DNA from: Tubulanus polymorphus
Lineage: Eukaryota > Nemertea > Palaeonemertea > Tubulaniformes > Tubulanidae
Direction of reading: 5' to 3'
NCBI RefSeq assembly: GCF_964204645.1
Contig: NC_134026.1
Coordinates: forward strand, 8,753,450-8,817,449
DNA: 64,000 bases
The notes under the pieces are model-generated. The model made no database searches. It saw only the letters and a list, made by a program, of their open reading frames with translations, and was not told the DNA's origin. The position numbers were made by a program, and so were the translations under genes. Positions 12,134-38,710 of this stretch are shown here, piece by piece (the stretch's first letter is position 1; every line of letters begins with the position of its first letter).

Positions 12134-15100
12134 CATTAGAATTACCATTATTATTATTAGTTATATTTTTATTTGCATAAATAAACTATTTCATTTGACG
12201 CACGAGCTTTCGCTACTAGCGTATAGTAGCTTCATCTCCCTGATGAAGCTTCGATACATAAGTAGCGAAAATTAATAGCTTTCGCTACTAATGTACAGTA
12301 GCTTCATCTCTCATTCACTTGATGAAGCTTCTATGTATTAGCAGCGAAGATTCGTGCGTCAAATAAAGGAATTAACCTATAATAAGTACTACTCGTTTCG
12401 TTGTATTCATTCTACACCCGGTTAACACGGCTCCTCTACGAAAATTCCCATGTATTAGTTTGAAGGTACGCGGTAATAATGCCAGAGGTAAAAATGCCAT
12501 AGGTAATAATGCCTGAAGTAAAAATGCCAGAGGTAAAAATGCCTGAGGAAATAATGCCAGAAGGGTAAATTGATTCAATGATTATAAGAAACGAGTGCAT
12601 CAAAACTTATAAACTATTCATTGAATTGTTGCTTTGATGTTATGAATTACAGCCAACTAACTCGTCGAAAACTTTTTGATTTTAATTATCCTACCAATTA
12701 TCATACCTAGAAATATGATTGAACTGTGCATTCAATATGAAAACTCTAAGCATTCATTTGTTAAAATTCATTAATTTAGAAATGTGTTATATATCATATT
12801 CTATACTATGTTCGCCTTTTGAAATTAATTATATAAGAATATGTGCATTAATTTTTAATTTTAATTTTTAATTTCCAATGATCTGAAAATATGTTGTATC
12901 TCAATACATGTATCATCTTGTGCAGATAAGAATATCAATAATTTCAATGAATTTCTTGCTTATGTCAGACTTTATTTTATAAATTTGTGATTCTCTTTAT
13001 CTAATTAATTTGTCATTCATTTTTAATTTTTATTATCGAAGGAATATGTTTTGTATATCTTAACTGCGCATTCATTACGTAAAATCTAGTGTAAATAAGA
13101 ATATCAGGTCCAATGTTAATAAATTCTTCGCTTAATTTTCCTCATATTTCCTTCTGGCATTTTTACCTCTGGCATTTTTACCTATGGTGTGATTTTTCCT
13201 CAGGCATTTTTACCTCTGGCATTTTTACTTCTGGCATTATTACCTATGGCATTTTTACCTCTGGCATTATTACCTGGATTCTAGATTCTAGTCTTACGAA
13301 AACCTTATTGTTTTAACCAAAGCCGTCATAAAAAGCTTAAAACACCAACTCGCTATTGAAGGGCATGGCATCGAAAACTCGTAAAAAGCTGTTACTATTT
13401 TGAGTAAAATACCTATAGATTCTGAGACATTCAAATCATTAATTTCTGAGAGGTCGCGCTACGATTCGATCAAACAATGAAATATAAAGATTACCAAAAA
13501 TTACACACAAATGCCTGTATACCTATCTGGATTATTACGTAATCAGAGGGCCGACATCCACGTAAAGAATAACGATCGACATAATTTATCAATTTTGTCA
13601 TACGAATTTAGCAAATGAAGCTACGGAGCCACGGTTTTTACTTCCCGATTACGCTGATGCATAAGAAAAGAAAATTAACCTGTCTGACTGGTTCCGGAAT
13701 GCGATGTTTGCAGCATTTTTCCACGAGCAACGTCGCAGTTTCGAGTGAGATTTTATGCCCCACGGACACATATATTGGATTAGTAGTAGATTCGCAGCTG
13801 CGCAGAGCCTGCAATTACAACAACAACAACACAAAAACCGTATAAAAGTCTGTTGGCAAAATCCACGCTCAAAGCACGTATACTTTTCGCTGTGTTTTTA
13901 ACGCTTCGATGAAATTCACGATAATGGTTCATGTAAGTATGACGTAGGCGAGACGAGAAGATACACAATATCCGTGTAAGATGATAACGAGAGAAATCCC
14001 ACAATAAATTCAATAACTTTCATGTTCCTTCTCTTTGTTTTCATCTGATAACCCCTTAGCTTGTCCCCACGTTTTAATCACTTTAGTTTGTGTCTTTTGT
14101 TTTTAAATTACTTTAATCTATATTGCCGCTAGTTCCCCTTTGCCTTCTTTACTATTGTTTTCCAGCTGTTATGTCATTACTTTAATCTATTCCCCTTTCA
14201 ACATTCTAATCACTCACTCTATTTCTATGGTTTTGGTTTTGTATAAATATCTTGTAATATTCTCCTGTTCTCAGTACGCAATAGTCCTTACCGAAGTCTT
14301 AAATATTCTTAGGCCGAAATGTGTATATATATATATATACTCTTCTATTCAAGTTTCTCGTTTTGGCTGAATTTATTGTGGGATTTCTCTCGTTATGACG
14401 TAGGTGTTTCAGAATTGTCGTGAAGTTTTGCGCAGAAATTACAAGGTTCACAATAACATAAAAACTTGCCATTCCGAGAACTCTTCCTGAATCGCTGACT
14501 AAACGAAATGTGTCGCCACCTTTTTCCATTTTCTGGATCTAAAAAAAATGCAGTAGTACACCAGTAGTTACGTTCTATCAATGGACGTATAAACCTAACT
14601 CTAGTTTATATGTCTAAGTTCAATTTAGTATCAAATACGAGAATCTTTGTCTTCAAAGGGTCCGGAGTTTTCAGTTTGTTAAGTCCCTAACTTGTCGGCG
14701 ATTACAATATCTATCGTATCGTCATAAAGGAACCTCGTAACAATCATCCTCCCTGATGGCATCGCTACACTCAGCCACGGCACGAACCCCTGCCACAGTA
14801 GACTGGGTGCGCAGGTACATGCGCAGCTTTGCCTCACGAAAACTTGCGGCACCAATCAAATTGCTCGTTGTATAATCGATGAGGTATGTTTCACGGAAGA
14901 ACTATAAATGGGAAAACCCGGGCTAAAATGAAACGGGATATCTGATTGGCTAATAATGACATCATCTTAGCTGCGCATGAAGGTGCGCACTCGGTCTCGT
15001 GTGGCAGTGTATCGAACCGTGGCAATCTCGATGCCATCAGGTTCGAATCCCTGCCAGGGGAGGATGCGTAACAATGAGCCTCAGTGCTTCGGAAAATCGG

Positions 15101-18100
15101 TTAGGTAACACATATTTTCCATCCGCGCGAGATAATTCATAATTTTCCCATTTGATTCATAGTAAATTCAGTCCCATTTTATGTTCATTCTTTCTCAATT
15201 GAAATGTAAATATCACGTGTTATAAGTTTATAATCTATAAATCGATAATTAAAAAAACAGATCGTACATAAGTACGCGACATATCTAGGATATCCTCCAG
15301 TCGGTCTATTTAACAGGCCCATATACCGTGGGAAGTTTTGCATTTATTTCCAATCATTTTCATTTAAAAAACATCATTAAGCTGAATGGTATTTCAACAA
15401 TTTCAACATCGTTCATGTTTTTTTTTAAATTCGAACTATTCACACCTTCGTTATATCAACGTGAATCGCCCAGACGCCATATCTTCGGAATCAAATTTTC
15501 AAATTCATTTTCGGAGAGGGCCGCCAAACACCCATTAAGTTCCAACCAAGTTCAAACGGACCCAACCACTGATTTCCTCACGCTACGGGCCCGTAACATT
15601 TCTTTTATCACTACGGTCACGCACAGTTTTCCTACAATTACACACCTTCGACATATGTTCGGCATTTTTTTCGAGTCCACCCACATGGAAAAGCGCCTTG
15701 CCTACACCGATGCATGGAATGTCAATGAGGACACCGAGATGGCACGCTAGACCGAACTCTGAAAAAAATTGTAATCAACGAGAAGGGAAAAAAATATTAG
15801 CGCGTTAGAAAAATTATTGACGAAGGCGTGCGCGTTTGAAAATCGATTATTCATTGCGAAGAAATGTGAAACACGACGAAAAAATATATAGAGAAACCCA
15901 CGACAATAACAGAAATATTAAGTCCCAAAACGTTTTCTCAAGATAGAATTTAACATTTCGACTATATGCTAGGTGTCATCTTCCGGAACAATGAGTTACA
16001 ACAGAAATTATGAAATCAATTTGTTCCAGATTTGAAAATTTCTGTTTTGATGACTATTAGAATAAACATATAAGACCTTTATAATGCCGCTGTTGGGACC
16101 AATGGAAAACTAGGCGTTATAACGAAATTAGCGTTATAAACAATGGCATTTTCATTGGATTGGAGTTAAATCGGGCAAATTTGTTCTCTGAAAATATTGG
16201 CGTTAAGCAGTGGCATTATATGACGGACATTGACTGTAGTCGAAACGTCGAAACTACTAGCTCGAGGAAACAGTTCTCATCCGATCACCGAAGTTATGCA
16301 ACGTCGGGCCCGGTTAGTACTTGGATGGGTGACCGCCTGGGAATACCGGGTTCTGTACACTTTAAATTCTCTATTACTAGTGTCTTCATATAAACATGTC
16401 ATGTCTCATTTCACCCAACTCGTGTAGTATCATATTAATCATTTCTTTGTTTTTTCGGGTATAGTCACCACTTGGCTTGGTAAATGATTTTAACTCGGCA
16501 TTTATATTGTCGAGTTTTAATAATATAATAATAAAAAAACATTTTTAGACATTATATCTGTTCTCGTAATTGTTGGATACGCGCTCGCATTCCGATCGAA
16601 AGCGCAACAATGTTAAAAATCGCTTCCGAAAATGTTTGATAGTTTACATTATGTGAAGATTATCGGCAGCGAAAGAACAGAAAATCGATGTTTGTTTACA
16701 ATGTTGCGATTTATTCCCGAGCTATATTCGTCTGCGAAACACGGCGCAACTAATGGATTAAGAATGCTGCGAACCTTTCGGATGGAGCAGCCCGTTTCCA
16801 TCGACAAGCACGACGTCAGGCACGTATTGCGGTTTCATTCGCTTCAATCGATTCACTTCGTCGACCAGGAAATTCACTTCGCGAAACGCTAGAAATCCAG
16901 GTATGTACGGAGCCGTCAGCTTCACCGGGCTACAATTGCTATACACCTCCTGAACGACAAAATAATACAAACGCCATTCAAAATCTAGGGCCCGGTTATA
17001 TAGTTTTATGTATTAACTTTAACCTGGGGGCTACCATAATTTATAATTTCCAATTGAGTTTTATAGACTATGTATTAACTTAAAGCAGGGGGCTACCATA
17101 ATTTATGATTTCCATTTGAGTTATATAGACTATGTATTAACTTTAACCTGGGGGCCGCCATCATTCATTTCCAACTGAGTTAATCCCTGGTTTAAAGATA
17201 GATAATACCGGTCTATAAAACTGGGCTTAGGATTTTACATATATCAGGCTCTCAGAGACAGTGCCATAGATAGCACTTTTAGGAATGATAATGCATTAAC
17301 GCGTAGGCTAATCATTGATCTGGTAATTACCGAATTTCATATTGAAATTTCTCTATTTCATGTATTTTCTTCGAATGAGAAATATCTAAACCATTAGCCC
17401 CGAGTTGAATGGACATCCAAACAGTCAGGCCCATGCCGAGTGGAGTTTCGAAGTATTGAAAGAGCCCTCTCAAATTTTCAAAGCGCCTTTCAAATCAGTA
17501 TCAGAAAATTTGGATCAAGATTTTTCGTAATTTGGATACAATTTTCATGTTTTTTGAGGGGGGAATGAAAGCAATCCATTCTCAAATGATTTATTTAAGT
17601 ATCCGGGCACTTCATATTTTAGATCTGTCCTTTTCGATAAAAATTGACCTTTTTCACAGAGGAAAAAGCCCCCTTTTTCTTGAAATAGAACTGCCCACCA
17701 AAAAAAGCTTGGCATGGGTCTGACAGTCGTCGTTCCGCGCAGAGTCCATTTAGAAATGCCACAATATGTAGATTCGACAATTAGAATTTGTTAACCTGAC
17801 ATTTCGCAAAGATTTCTTCTTTCAATTTTCAGATTTATTCAAAATAACTGGACAGTTAAATAGTACGGCATCAAAAATTAAATACTCAATGCCTTTAAAA
17901 ACTCACTTGTAAGTCGGGATACCCGAGAACGACTAGACAGGCACAAGCTGTGACATTATCACCTTTTACAAATGACAAATCAACTCCTGCTACATACTTC
18001 AAATTCGTCATCGCTGACGAATCCGTCAGCTGCTTTTGCCAGGGATACACATCTTCCACGATCAGTTTAGTTTTAAGACTATCTTGTTCCCTGAATGTTT

Positions 18101-19204
18101 AAAGATTAAGAGCTTTTATTCGCAGATTTCAGTCGACATCGTATACGAAAATCCACTTCAAAAAAATCTTGAATAGTTCATAAATTCATTTGATTCAAAC
18201 CAGAACCCGGAGTTGTACAACAATGAGTCAGATAGAGTCAACAGCTATGTTGTATGCTCATCCGGGGTCAAGTTTCATAAAACTTTTCAGGGGCGGATCC
18301 AGTCCCAAATCCAGGGGGTAACACTTATCCAAAGGGCACATGAGTTTTAAACTTATCAGAATTCTTTCCAGGATGAACACATCCATTAAAGGACATTTGA
18401 GCCTGCCCTTTTTAAAATATTTGACAATTGAATCGTGGCCCTTAAAGGCATTTTTAGCAAAACTTAAGAATTTTCTGAATTTTTGGAAATCATTTCTGCC
18501 CTTTTAGGATTTTTAAAACTATCTTTGATGATCGATGAATTGCCCTTCTTTTAAATTTCAGTGGAAACCACAATTCAATTATTTTTTTTAATTCACTCAT
18601 CCTCTTGGAAGTGCTTTTATTGTAGTAAACACAAATTTTTCCAAATGCAGACATGCGCAGAGATGTCATGTTTTACGACAACACTCCTACAGGTAGGGCC
18701 TAATTCACAGACATCGCCAGACTTTTGGGGGTGGTGCAGTGGACGGTATTTTCGCTGATACATTTTTAAGGGCACTAGAAAAAGTTAAGGGGTCCCAAGT
18801 GCTGTGGGTGCAACCCCCTGTCCCCTGCTTATTCCCAATTAATTTCAAACGCTGAGTTCACTTGGGAATGAGAAGGTTATCATATTATAAGGGCTGGCTT
18901 GTTTAAGTTTCGTGATGACTGGGCCAGAAATTCAAATCTAGGCGTAGCATTAGTCTGAATACCAGTCGTTGTTACCGGTTCCCTACAACGTGGAACGACG
19001 GCTAGGTACTAGACTAGGCCTAGCATAAAACGCGATCTATGTAAGAGAGAAAGCTATAAAACTACGTTAACACCAACGATCAGGCTGCCATCTATCACTT
19101 TAAAAACTCGTTTCGAGAACAAAGTTTACTTACTGTTCCCATTGGCAACGAACATTCTCATCAACTTCAATATCATTTTTATCCGGATTCGCCTTGTCAA
19201 CCAT
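11704..19204 (-). CDS. ENDOV: Endonuclease V (inosine-specific nuclease), complete, 7 exons
   Basis: Exons (minus strand): 19134-19204, 17907-18090, 16775-16949, 15646-15758, 14470-14538, 13680-13808, 11704-11922. Joined they give 960 nt, 319 aa plus stop, with all phases consistent (human protein about 282 aa). ENDOV cleaves nucleic acid near inosine; the animal enzyme acts mainly on RNA. Seen: YVAGVDLSFVKGD (metal ligand D61), the wedge region PYIPGFLAFRE (E109), VLLVDGNGLLHP (D134), ACHLGVL, IGVGK (K163), VSVGHKISLETA and RIPEPVRQAD near the C-terminus. The last exon adds a Ser/Asp/Glu-rich tail of about 70 residues, expected to be disordered. ATG 19204 is chosen because exon 1 ends in a perfect GTAAGT donor and continues in phase. 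Oddities: the intron after exon 5 must be GC-AG, and the exon 3/4 join puts Glu where Gly is usual after HPK. It is divergent from SMC3. A possible poly(A) signal (AATAAA, minus) lies at 11690-11695. Confidence 0.93.
12075..12136. repeat. (ATCATT)n microsatellite in ENDOV intron 6
   Basis: About ten ATCATT units in a row, ending in ATTATT variants. Confidence 0.95.
12194..12366. mobile_element. Foldback element with duplicated internal hairpin
   Basis: The ends TTTGACGCACGA and TCGTGCGTCAAA are inverted repeats. Inside are two tandem versions of a module that is itself palindromic: CTTTCGCTACTA...AGTAGCTTCATC...GATGAAGCTTC...TAGCGAA. It lies in ENDOV intron 6. Confidence 0.75.
12472..13274. 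mobile_element. Foldback element with 15-bp minisatellite arms
   Basis: Left array 12472-12561: six 15-bp units of the form GGTAAAAATGCCAGA. Right array 13153-13274: about eight units of the reverse complement TCTGGCATTTTTACC, one of them 17 bp. The AT-rich 590-bp centre has no coding sequence. The arrangement resembles foldback transposons whose inverted repeats are themselves arrays. In ENDOV intron 6. Confidence 0.8.
13809..14469 (-). other. ENDOV: GC-AG intron of ENDOV containing a TIR element
   Basis: Exon 5 ends GGAATG at 14470 and is followed by GCAAGTTTT. The acceptor is TTGCAG|GCTCTG at 13808. The join reads SGRVLGM|ALRS, as in animal ENDOV. The only nearby GT (two bases further, GCAA|GTTTTT) would break the phase. 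The intron also contains the 13984-14396 TIR element. Confidence 0.75.
13984..14396. mobile_element. Hairpin-repeat family, TIR element in ENDOV intron 5
   Basis: The 29-bp terminal inverted repeats are perfect: 13984-14012 begins ATAACGAGAGAAATCCCACA and 14368-14396 is its reverse complement. The interior is about 355 bp, AT-rich and non-coding. ATGACGTAGG follows the right end and also occurs 34 bases left of the left end, possibly a displaced target duplication. Related termini (TCCCACAAT) occur at 23237, 55208 and 57345. Confidence 0.85.
14581..14613. repeat. Short hairpin repeat, copy 3
   Basis: ATGGACGTATAAACCTAACT is followed by CTAGTTTATATGTCTA: the same arms as 8834 and 9961 but more decayed. 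In ENDOV intron 4. Confidence 0.6.
14736..15076. mobile_element. Foldback element with tRNA-like arms
   Basis: Left arm 14736-14826 and right arm 14971-15076 are imperfect inverted repeats (CGTAACAATCATCCTCC / ...GAGGATGCGTAACAATG; TGCGCAGGTACATGCGCAG / CTGCGCATGAAGGTGCGCA). The right arm carries a B-box GGTTCGAATCC (15040-15050) and a 5-bp stem TGGCA/TGCCA with a 7-base loop ATCTCGA, like a tRNA anticodon arm. The variable loop and a full acceptor stem are missing. A tRNA-derived foldback or SINE pair is likely; a functional tRNA is unlikely. Confidence 0.6.
15900..15986 (-). repeat. Hairpin-repeat family, minus-strand relic
   Basis: On the minus strand: GGAAGATGACACCTAGC..ATAGTCGAAATGTTAAAT..GAGAAAACGTTTTGGGACTT. 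This is collinear with copy B (23321-23400). Confidence 0.6.
16080..16207. repeat. Pogo/Tigger-like MITE fragment, copy 1
   Basis: TAACGAAATTAGCGTTATAA, then GGGCAAATTTGTTCTCTGAA and TTGGCGTTAA. The same order occurs reversed at 44985-45140. The GTTATAACG ends resemble Tigger-type elements. It lies in ENDOV intron 3. Confidence 0.6.
16230..16270 (+). repeat. Hairpin-repeat family piece fused to the 5S fragment
   Basis: GACTGTAGTC hairpin, then GAAACGTCG (16242-16250) and ACTACTAGCTCGAGGAAACA. This matches copy B (GAAACGTCGAATG-ACTACTGGCTCTAGGAAACA). The 5S sequence begins immediately after. Confidence 0.7.
16271..16358 (+). pseudogene. 5'-truncated 5S rRNA sequence in ENDOV intron 3
   Basis: From CAGTTCTCATCCGATCACCG to about 16358 the sequence is a near-perfect animal 5S rRNA from roughly base 30 to the 3' end. 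It includes the internal control regions AAGTTATGCAACGTCG (canonical AAGTTAAGCAACGTCG) and GGATGGGTGACCGCCTGG, and ends GGGTTCTGTA. The first ~30 bases of 5S are absent and replaced by sequence of a dispersed hairpin repeat (GAAACGTCG...GCTCGAGGAAACA). It is antisense to ENDOV. It is more likely a 5S-derived retroposed chimera or SINE piece than a working gene. Confidence 0.85.
16987..17232. mobile_element. TIR element with internal ~62-bp tandem repeats
   Basis: The ends CTAGGGCCCGGTTATATAG and CTATAAAACTGGGCTTAG are inverted repeats. Inside are three consecutive ~62-bp units, each with TGTATTAACTT..., GGGGGCTACCATAATTTAT and a TTTCCA-TTGAGTT end. In ENDOV intron 2. Confidence 0.75.
17426..17722. 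mobile_element. MITE, CAGRCCCATGCCRAG family, copy 1
   Basis: Left CAGGCCCATGCCGAG and right AAGCTTGGCATGGGTCTG are inverted. ACAGT flanks both sides (17421-17425 and 17723-17727), a likely target duplication. An inverted relative with the same internal order is at 41313-41613. In ENDOV intron 2. Confidence 0.8.
18291..18830. repeat. CAGGGGCGGATC repeat (hAT-like), partial, ENDOV intron 1
   Basis: It starts CAGGGGCGGATCCAGTCCC and has a G/C-run end near 18815-18830. It shares the start motif with 40294, 42892 and 55332. The right boundary is uncertain. Confidence 0.45.
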
Positions 19205-20801
19205 GTTGGGTATTCACTTCACCAAGAATCTTAGTGTCTGATGTACCACAGGTTACACTAGGATCGTAGAGCGACGGAGATCACTGGTGGAGACAACCAC
19301 TGCCAGTGCTGGGTGAAGGTATTCACGTACTGCCGCTTTCACAATCACAAGACATTTAGTCAGTTACACTTGAGAGACGTGCACTTTAAGAATCGATGTA
19401 GGCCCCTAGACAATCTGGGCCTGGCTTCTCTGACTGAGAAAGACGACGAGTGCCGCGGACTCGGGCAGACAGAGTGTCGGCGACATCGATCGCTTTCAAC
19501 GTATCAAAAAGGGTTCAAACTGAATCTCCTGGTTCTTTCCACATCGACTCAACATTCCTCAGAATGATGTTTTTTTATGTTGACAATGTCAGATCGCGTT
19601 AAACTAGCAGAGTTAGTCAACCGAGACGAACGCGTTAACAGCGGCCGTCAACGCCGTCAACAGCTGTTTAGTGTTTGGCTCAACGACCTTGAGTTTGGCG
19701 CAGCGGTCGTACCACCGATTGTAGCCACAGAAATGGATGATGTGGTTAATGTTATAATTGGAGAGAGAGTACTCGGAAATACAAAGAACCAAATATGATC
19801 GCTCGATTAGCGTCATAAACATTATCTGTCTCTTTATATTTTCACGGGATACGAACACGACTCCCTGAGCCAACAAACTCCCGAGGACTGCAATTAACCC
19901 CTACCTAGGCGCTGGGATGCCGCCATTTCTGGTTGTTACGTTTTCGATCGCTGAAAAAAATTGATCGTTTCTGCAAAAACGATGCGCAATGCGTGCCGTG
20001 ATTTTTTAGTCCCTCGTTTTAAGAGATTCTCGAAGTTTTTCTGATTCCGTTGCGCGAGAATTTAGGGCCAGATAATGTATATAAAGCAGGTAACTCGCGG
20101 TCTGATTGACAAACCATTAGTCAATAACAATTCAATTCAATGTAAATATATTATAACGATAACGGGCTCCTTTGTTTCGATGATTGACGTTTTTGATTGC
20201 ATAGTAATGTGTTTCATGAAATCTAAGTGACAAACGGCTAAATGTTTTAATTTTGCATAATATAATGAAACACTTGCCAAGAAGGCACCTTTCTTGGGTA
20301 TTTGCCTCAGTCTCAGAGTCAGTTAGACCAGTCACACACAGTGTGAAACATAAAGAATGTCAAAATCACCACGTCTCAGGCCCAACAAACTTTAGGAAGT
20401 ATTTATTTTGCTAATGCTGTAATTATTCATGTTAATGGGATTTGCCTGAAGATTAGCTGAGTGGTAGGACTATCTGGTGCATGCCAGGGTCAGGGTGCTG
20501 GACTTGAAAATTTCAAGAAGCATATTTAAAGAGAAATTAATTAAATGGAAAAGCTACATTTGAACCCACCACCTACTCATTCAGCTAGTGCAGTCCATCA
20601 GTTGCAAAGTTCTCAACCTAACCTGACCCTTAAATCAAACCCTAAACCCAATCTTTATCCTAAATCCTTAAATCTTATCGGACCTGATTCTTTACCCTAA
20701 TTATAGAAAATAATGTTTTGGACTTAAATGTTGCAGGGAGCTATTGCATTGTTCACTTATTCAAATCCAATTATTTCAGAAAGTATTGAAGGTACTTCAC
20801 A
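19205..20801. promoter_or_regulatory. Divergent promoter interval between ENDOV and SMC3
   Basis: About 1.6 kb separates the two start codons, transcribed away from each other, so both 5' UTRs and promoters should lie here. I see no clear TATA box at a fixed distance. The stretch 19390-19700 is richer in CpG than the surroundings and is the best core-promoter guess. Short ORFs here (19313-19567, 19577-19798) have no recognisable similarity. A tRNA-like A-box sits at 20455-20520. Confidence 0.45.
20455..20520 (+). pseudogene. Degenerate tRNA-like sequence with A-box
   Basis: TTAGCTGAGTGGTAGGACT fits the RNA polymerase III A-box (TRGCNNAGYNGG). About 40 bases on, GGACTTGAAAAT is only a weak relic of a B-box. 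No cloverleaf can be drawn, so this is at best a decayed tRNA or SINE head just upstream of SMC3. Confidence 0.3.
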
Positions 20802-37389
<16,588 letters not shown>

Positions 37390-38710
37390 GAAATCTCTCT
37401 CGACTCGCGCACGCAGCTTCCATCGCAAACAATCAAAAAGTTGTTAACCTGGAAAGCGTTGTACGATTGAAATGTATACATGATTTGTTTGTCTTTTCAT
37501 GATTTAAACGTTCAAACTGTTTGTAAAGAATTCGTTGTGCGTTGATGTTTTTAACTGGATGCGTTTGTTGCGTCCTGTTTTCTAATGTATGTGTACAAAA
37601 CATAGTTCGTGCCTTTATTTAGTTACGTTTTATATACATTGTGAAGAATTGAAAAGAAATTTGTTCTTGAATTATGTCTCTCTTTCTTCAAGATTGTTTG
37701 TTTTTTATATGATCTATTTCTTGATTATCGATATATATCATTGTTAGATTGTATTTGTGTAATTTTTTATGGCTTTTCCAACTTGTAGGAATTAGTTCAA
37801 GTACCCCCATTGAGTCGGGCTCCTATTTATTTTCCAAAACGAATAGATTCGTACGACCTAAGCGAAATTTGATTTGGTCAGATTCGTTGAATGCGAACAA
37901 TATCGGGGAACTCATTTCTTGGAATCCTTTTCCGTCGACAGTTATCCATATCTGCCGCAAAAATAAAGTTTTGATCAAACCGATGTCATCTTAAGTTGAT
38001 ACTAGATGTGATATTCTTTGTATTGCTAGGCGGGATCCAATTGGCCTACAACTAACCTAGTGAATTGAGACAAATCAAGGCTAGGTTCCGTAGTCGTTCA
38101 GCGAGAGGGGGGCATTGAATATGTTAATCGTAAGAAGTGTCCTGGACCCCCTAGTCCATCATTGCAGATACTTGATCGGCATTCACTTTCGACAGCATAG
38201 ATAGGACCAGGCCATAGAATATATTTTCGATCGTCGAAGTCACGATAATGTAAATACGTATCGCGCACGCTACCACATTGAGTCTCATAGTAAATACATA
38301 TATTTATAGCGTATGTAAAATCTTGTAAATATTCCATTTTCATCAATTCGTTGTTCGTGGTAAAATAAAATGTTCCTGCGTTTCACTTACTGCATTTATG
38401 ATAAGCTTCCGTGATGTACTATACTGGGTCGAGTTCCACAGTTCTGAGTTAAGATTCGACCCTGGGTTAAAACATTGAAAATGAACTAACTTTAACTCAA
38501 GAGTTGACAACTGTGGAACTGGGGCCTGGTGACTAGTTATAGTACTGCTGGGGTTCTAGAGATAAAATAAATTTATATACCGTACATAGCTGATGACGAA
38601 TATAATATTCAATATTATAATTATGTCAAACTACGTGTATTGTCTTGGGATTTGTGTATTAGTAGTTGTGGAAAAAATAAATATACCTTTCTATGTTATA
38701 CACTAGTCTT
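37390..38710 (+). other. SMC3 3' UTR and downstream, with candidate poly(A) signals
   Basis: AATAAA at 37962-37967 is the first signal after the SMC3 stop in a plausible context. Others lie near 38366 and 38680. A hairpin element is at 38420-38532. No further coding sequence seen. Confidence 0.5.
38420..38532. repeat. Short inverted-repeat element
   Basis: CTGGGTCGAGTTCCACAGTT...GAGTTAA at the left pairs with TTAACTC...AACTGTGGAACTGGGGCC at the right. MITE-like, non-coding. Confidence 0.6.

Noticed and set aside
11907-12275. ORF with a long poly-Ile run
   Set aside because: Product of the (ATCATT)n microsatellite next to ENDOV exon 7.
12372-13316. Leu/Ala/Phe and Phe/Thr/Ser/Gly repeat ORFs
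   Set aside because: Translations of the 15-bp minisatellite arms.
15000-15070. Functional tRNA gene (anticodon-like CTC)
   Set aside because: An anticodon-like arm and B-box exist, but the variable loop is missing, the T-stem is only 4 bp and no acceptor stem forms.
15328-15750. 140-codon plus-strand ORF
   Set aside because: It is antisense to ENDOV exon 4; its right part is the complement of the conserved ACHLGVL exon, and it has no similarity of its own.
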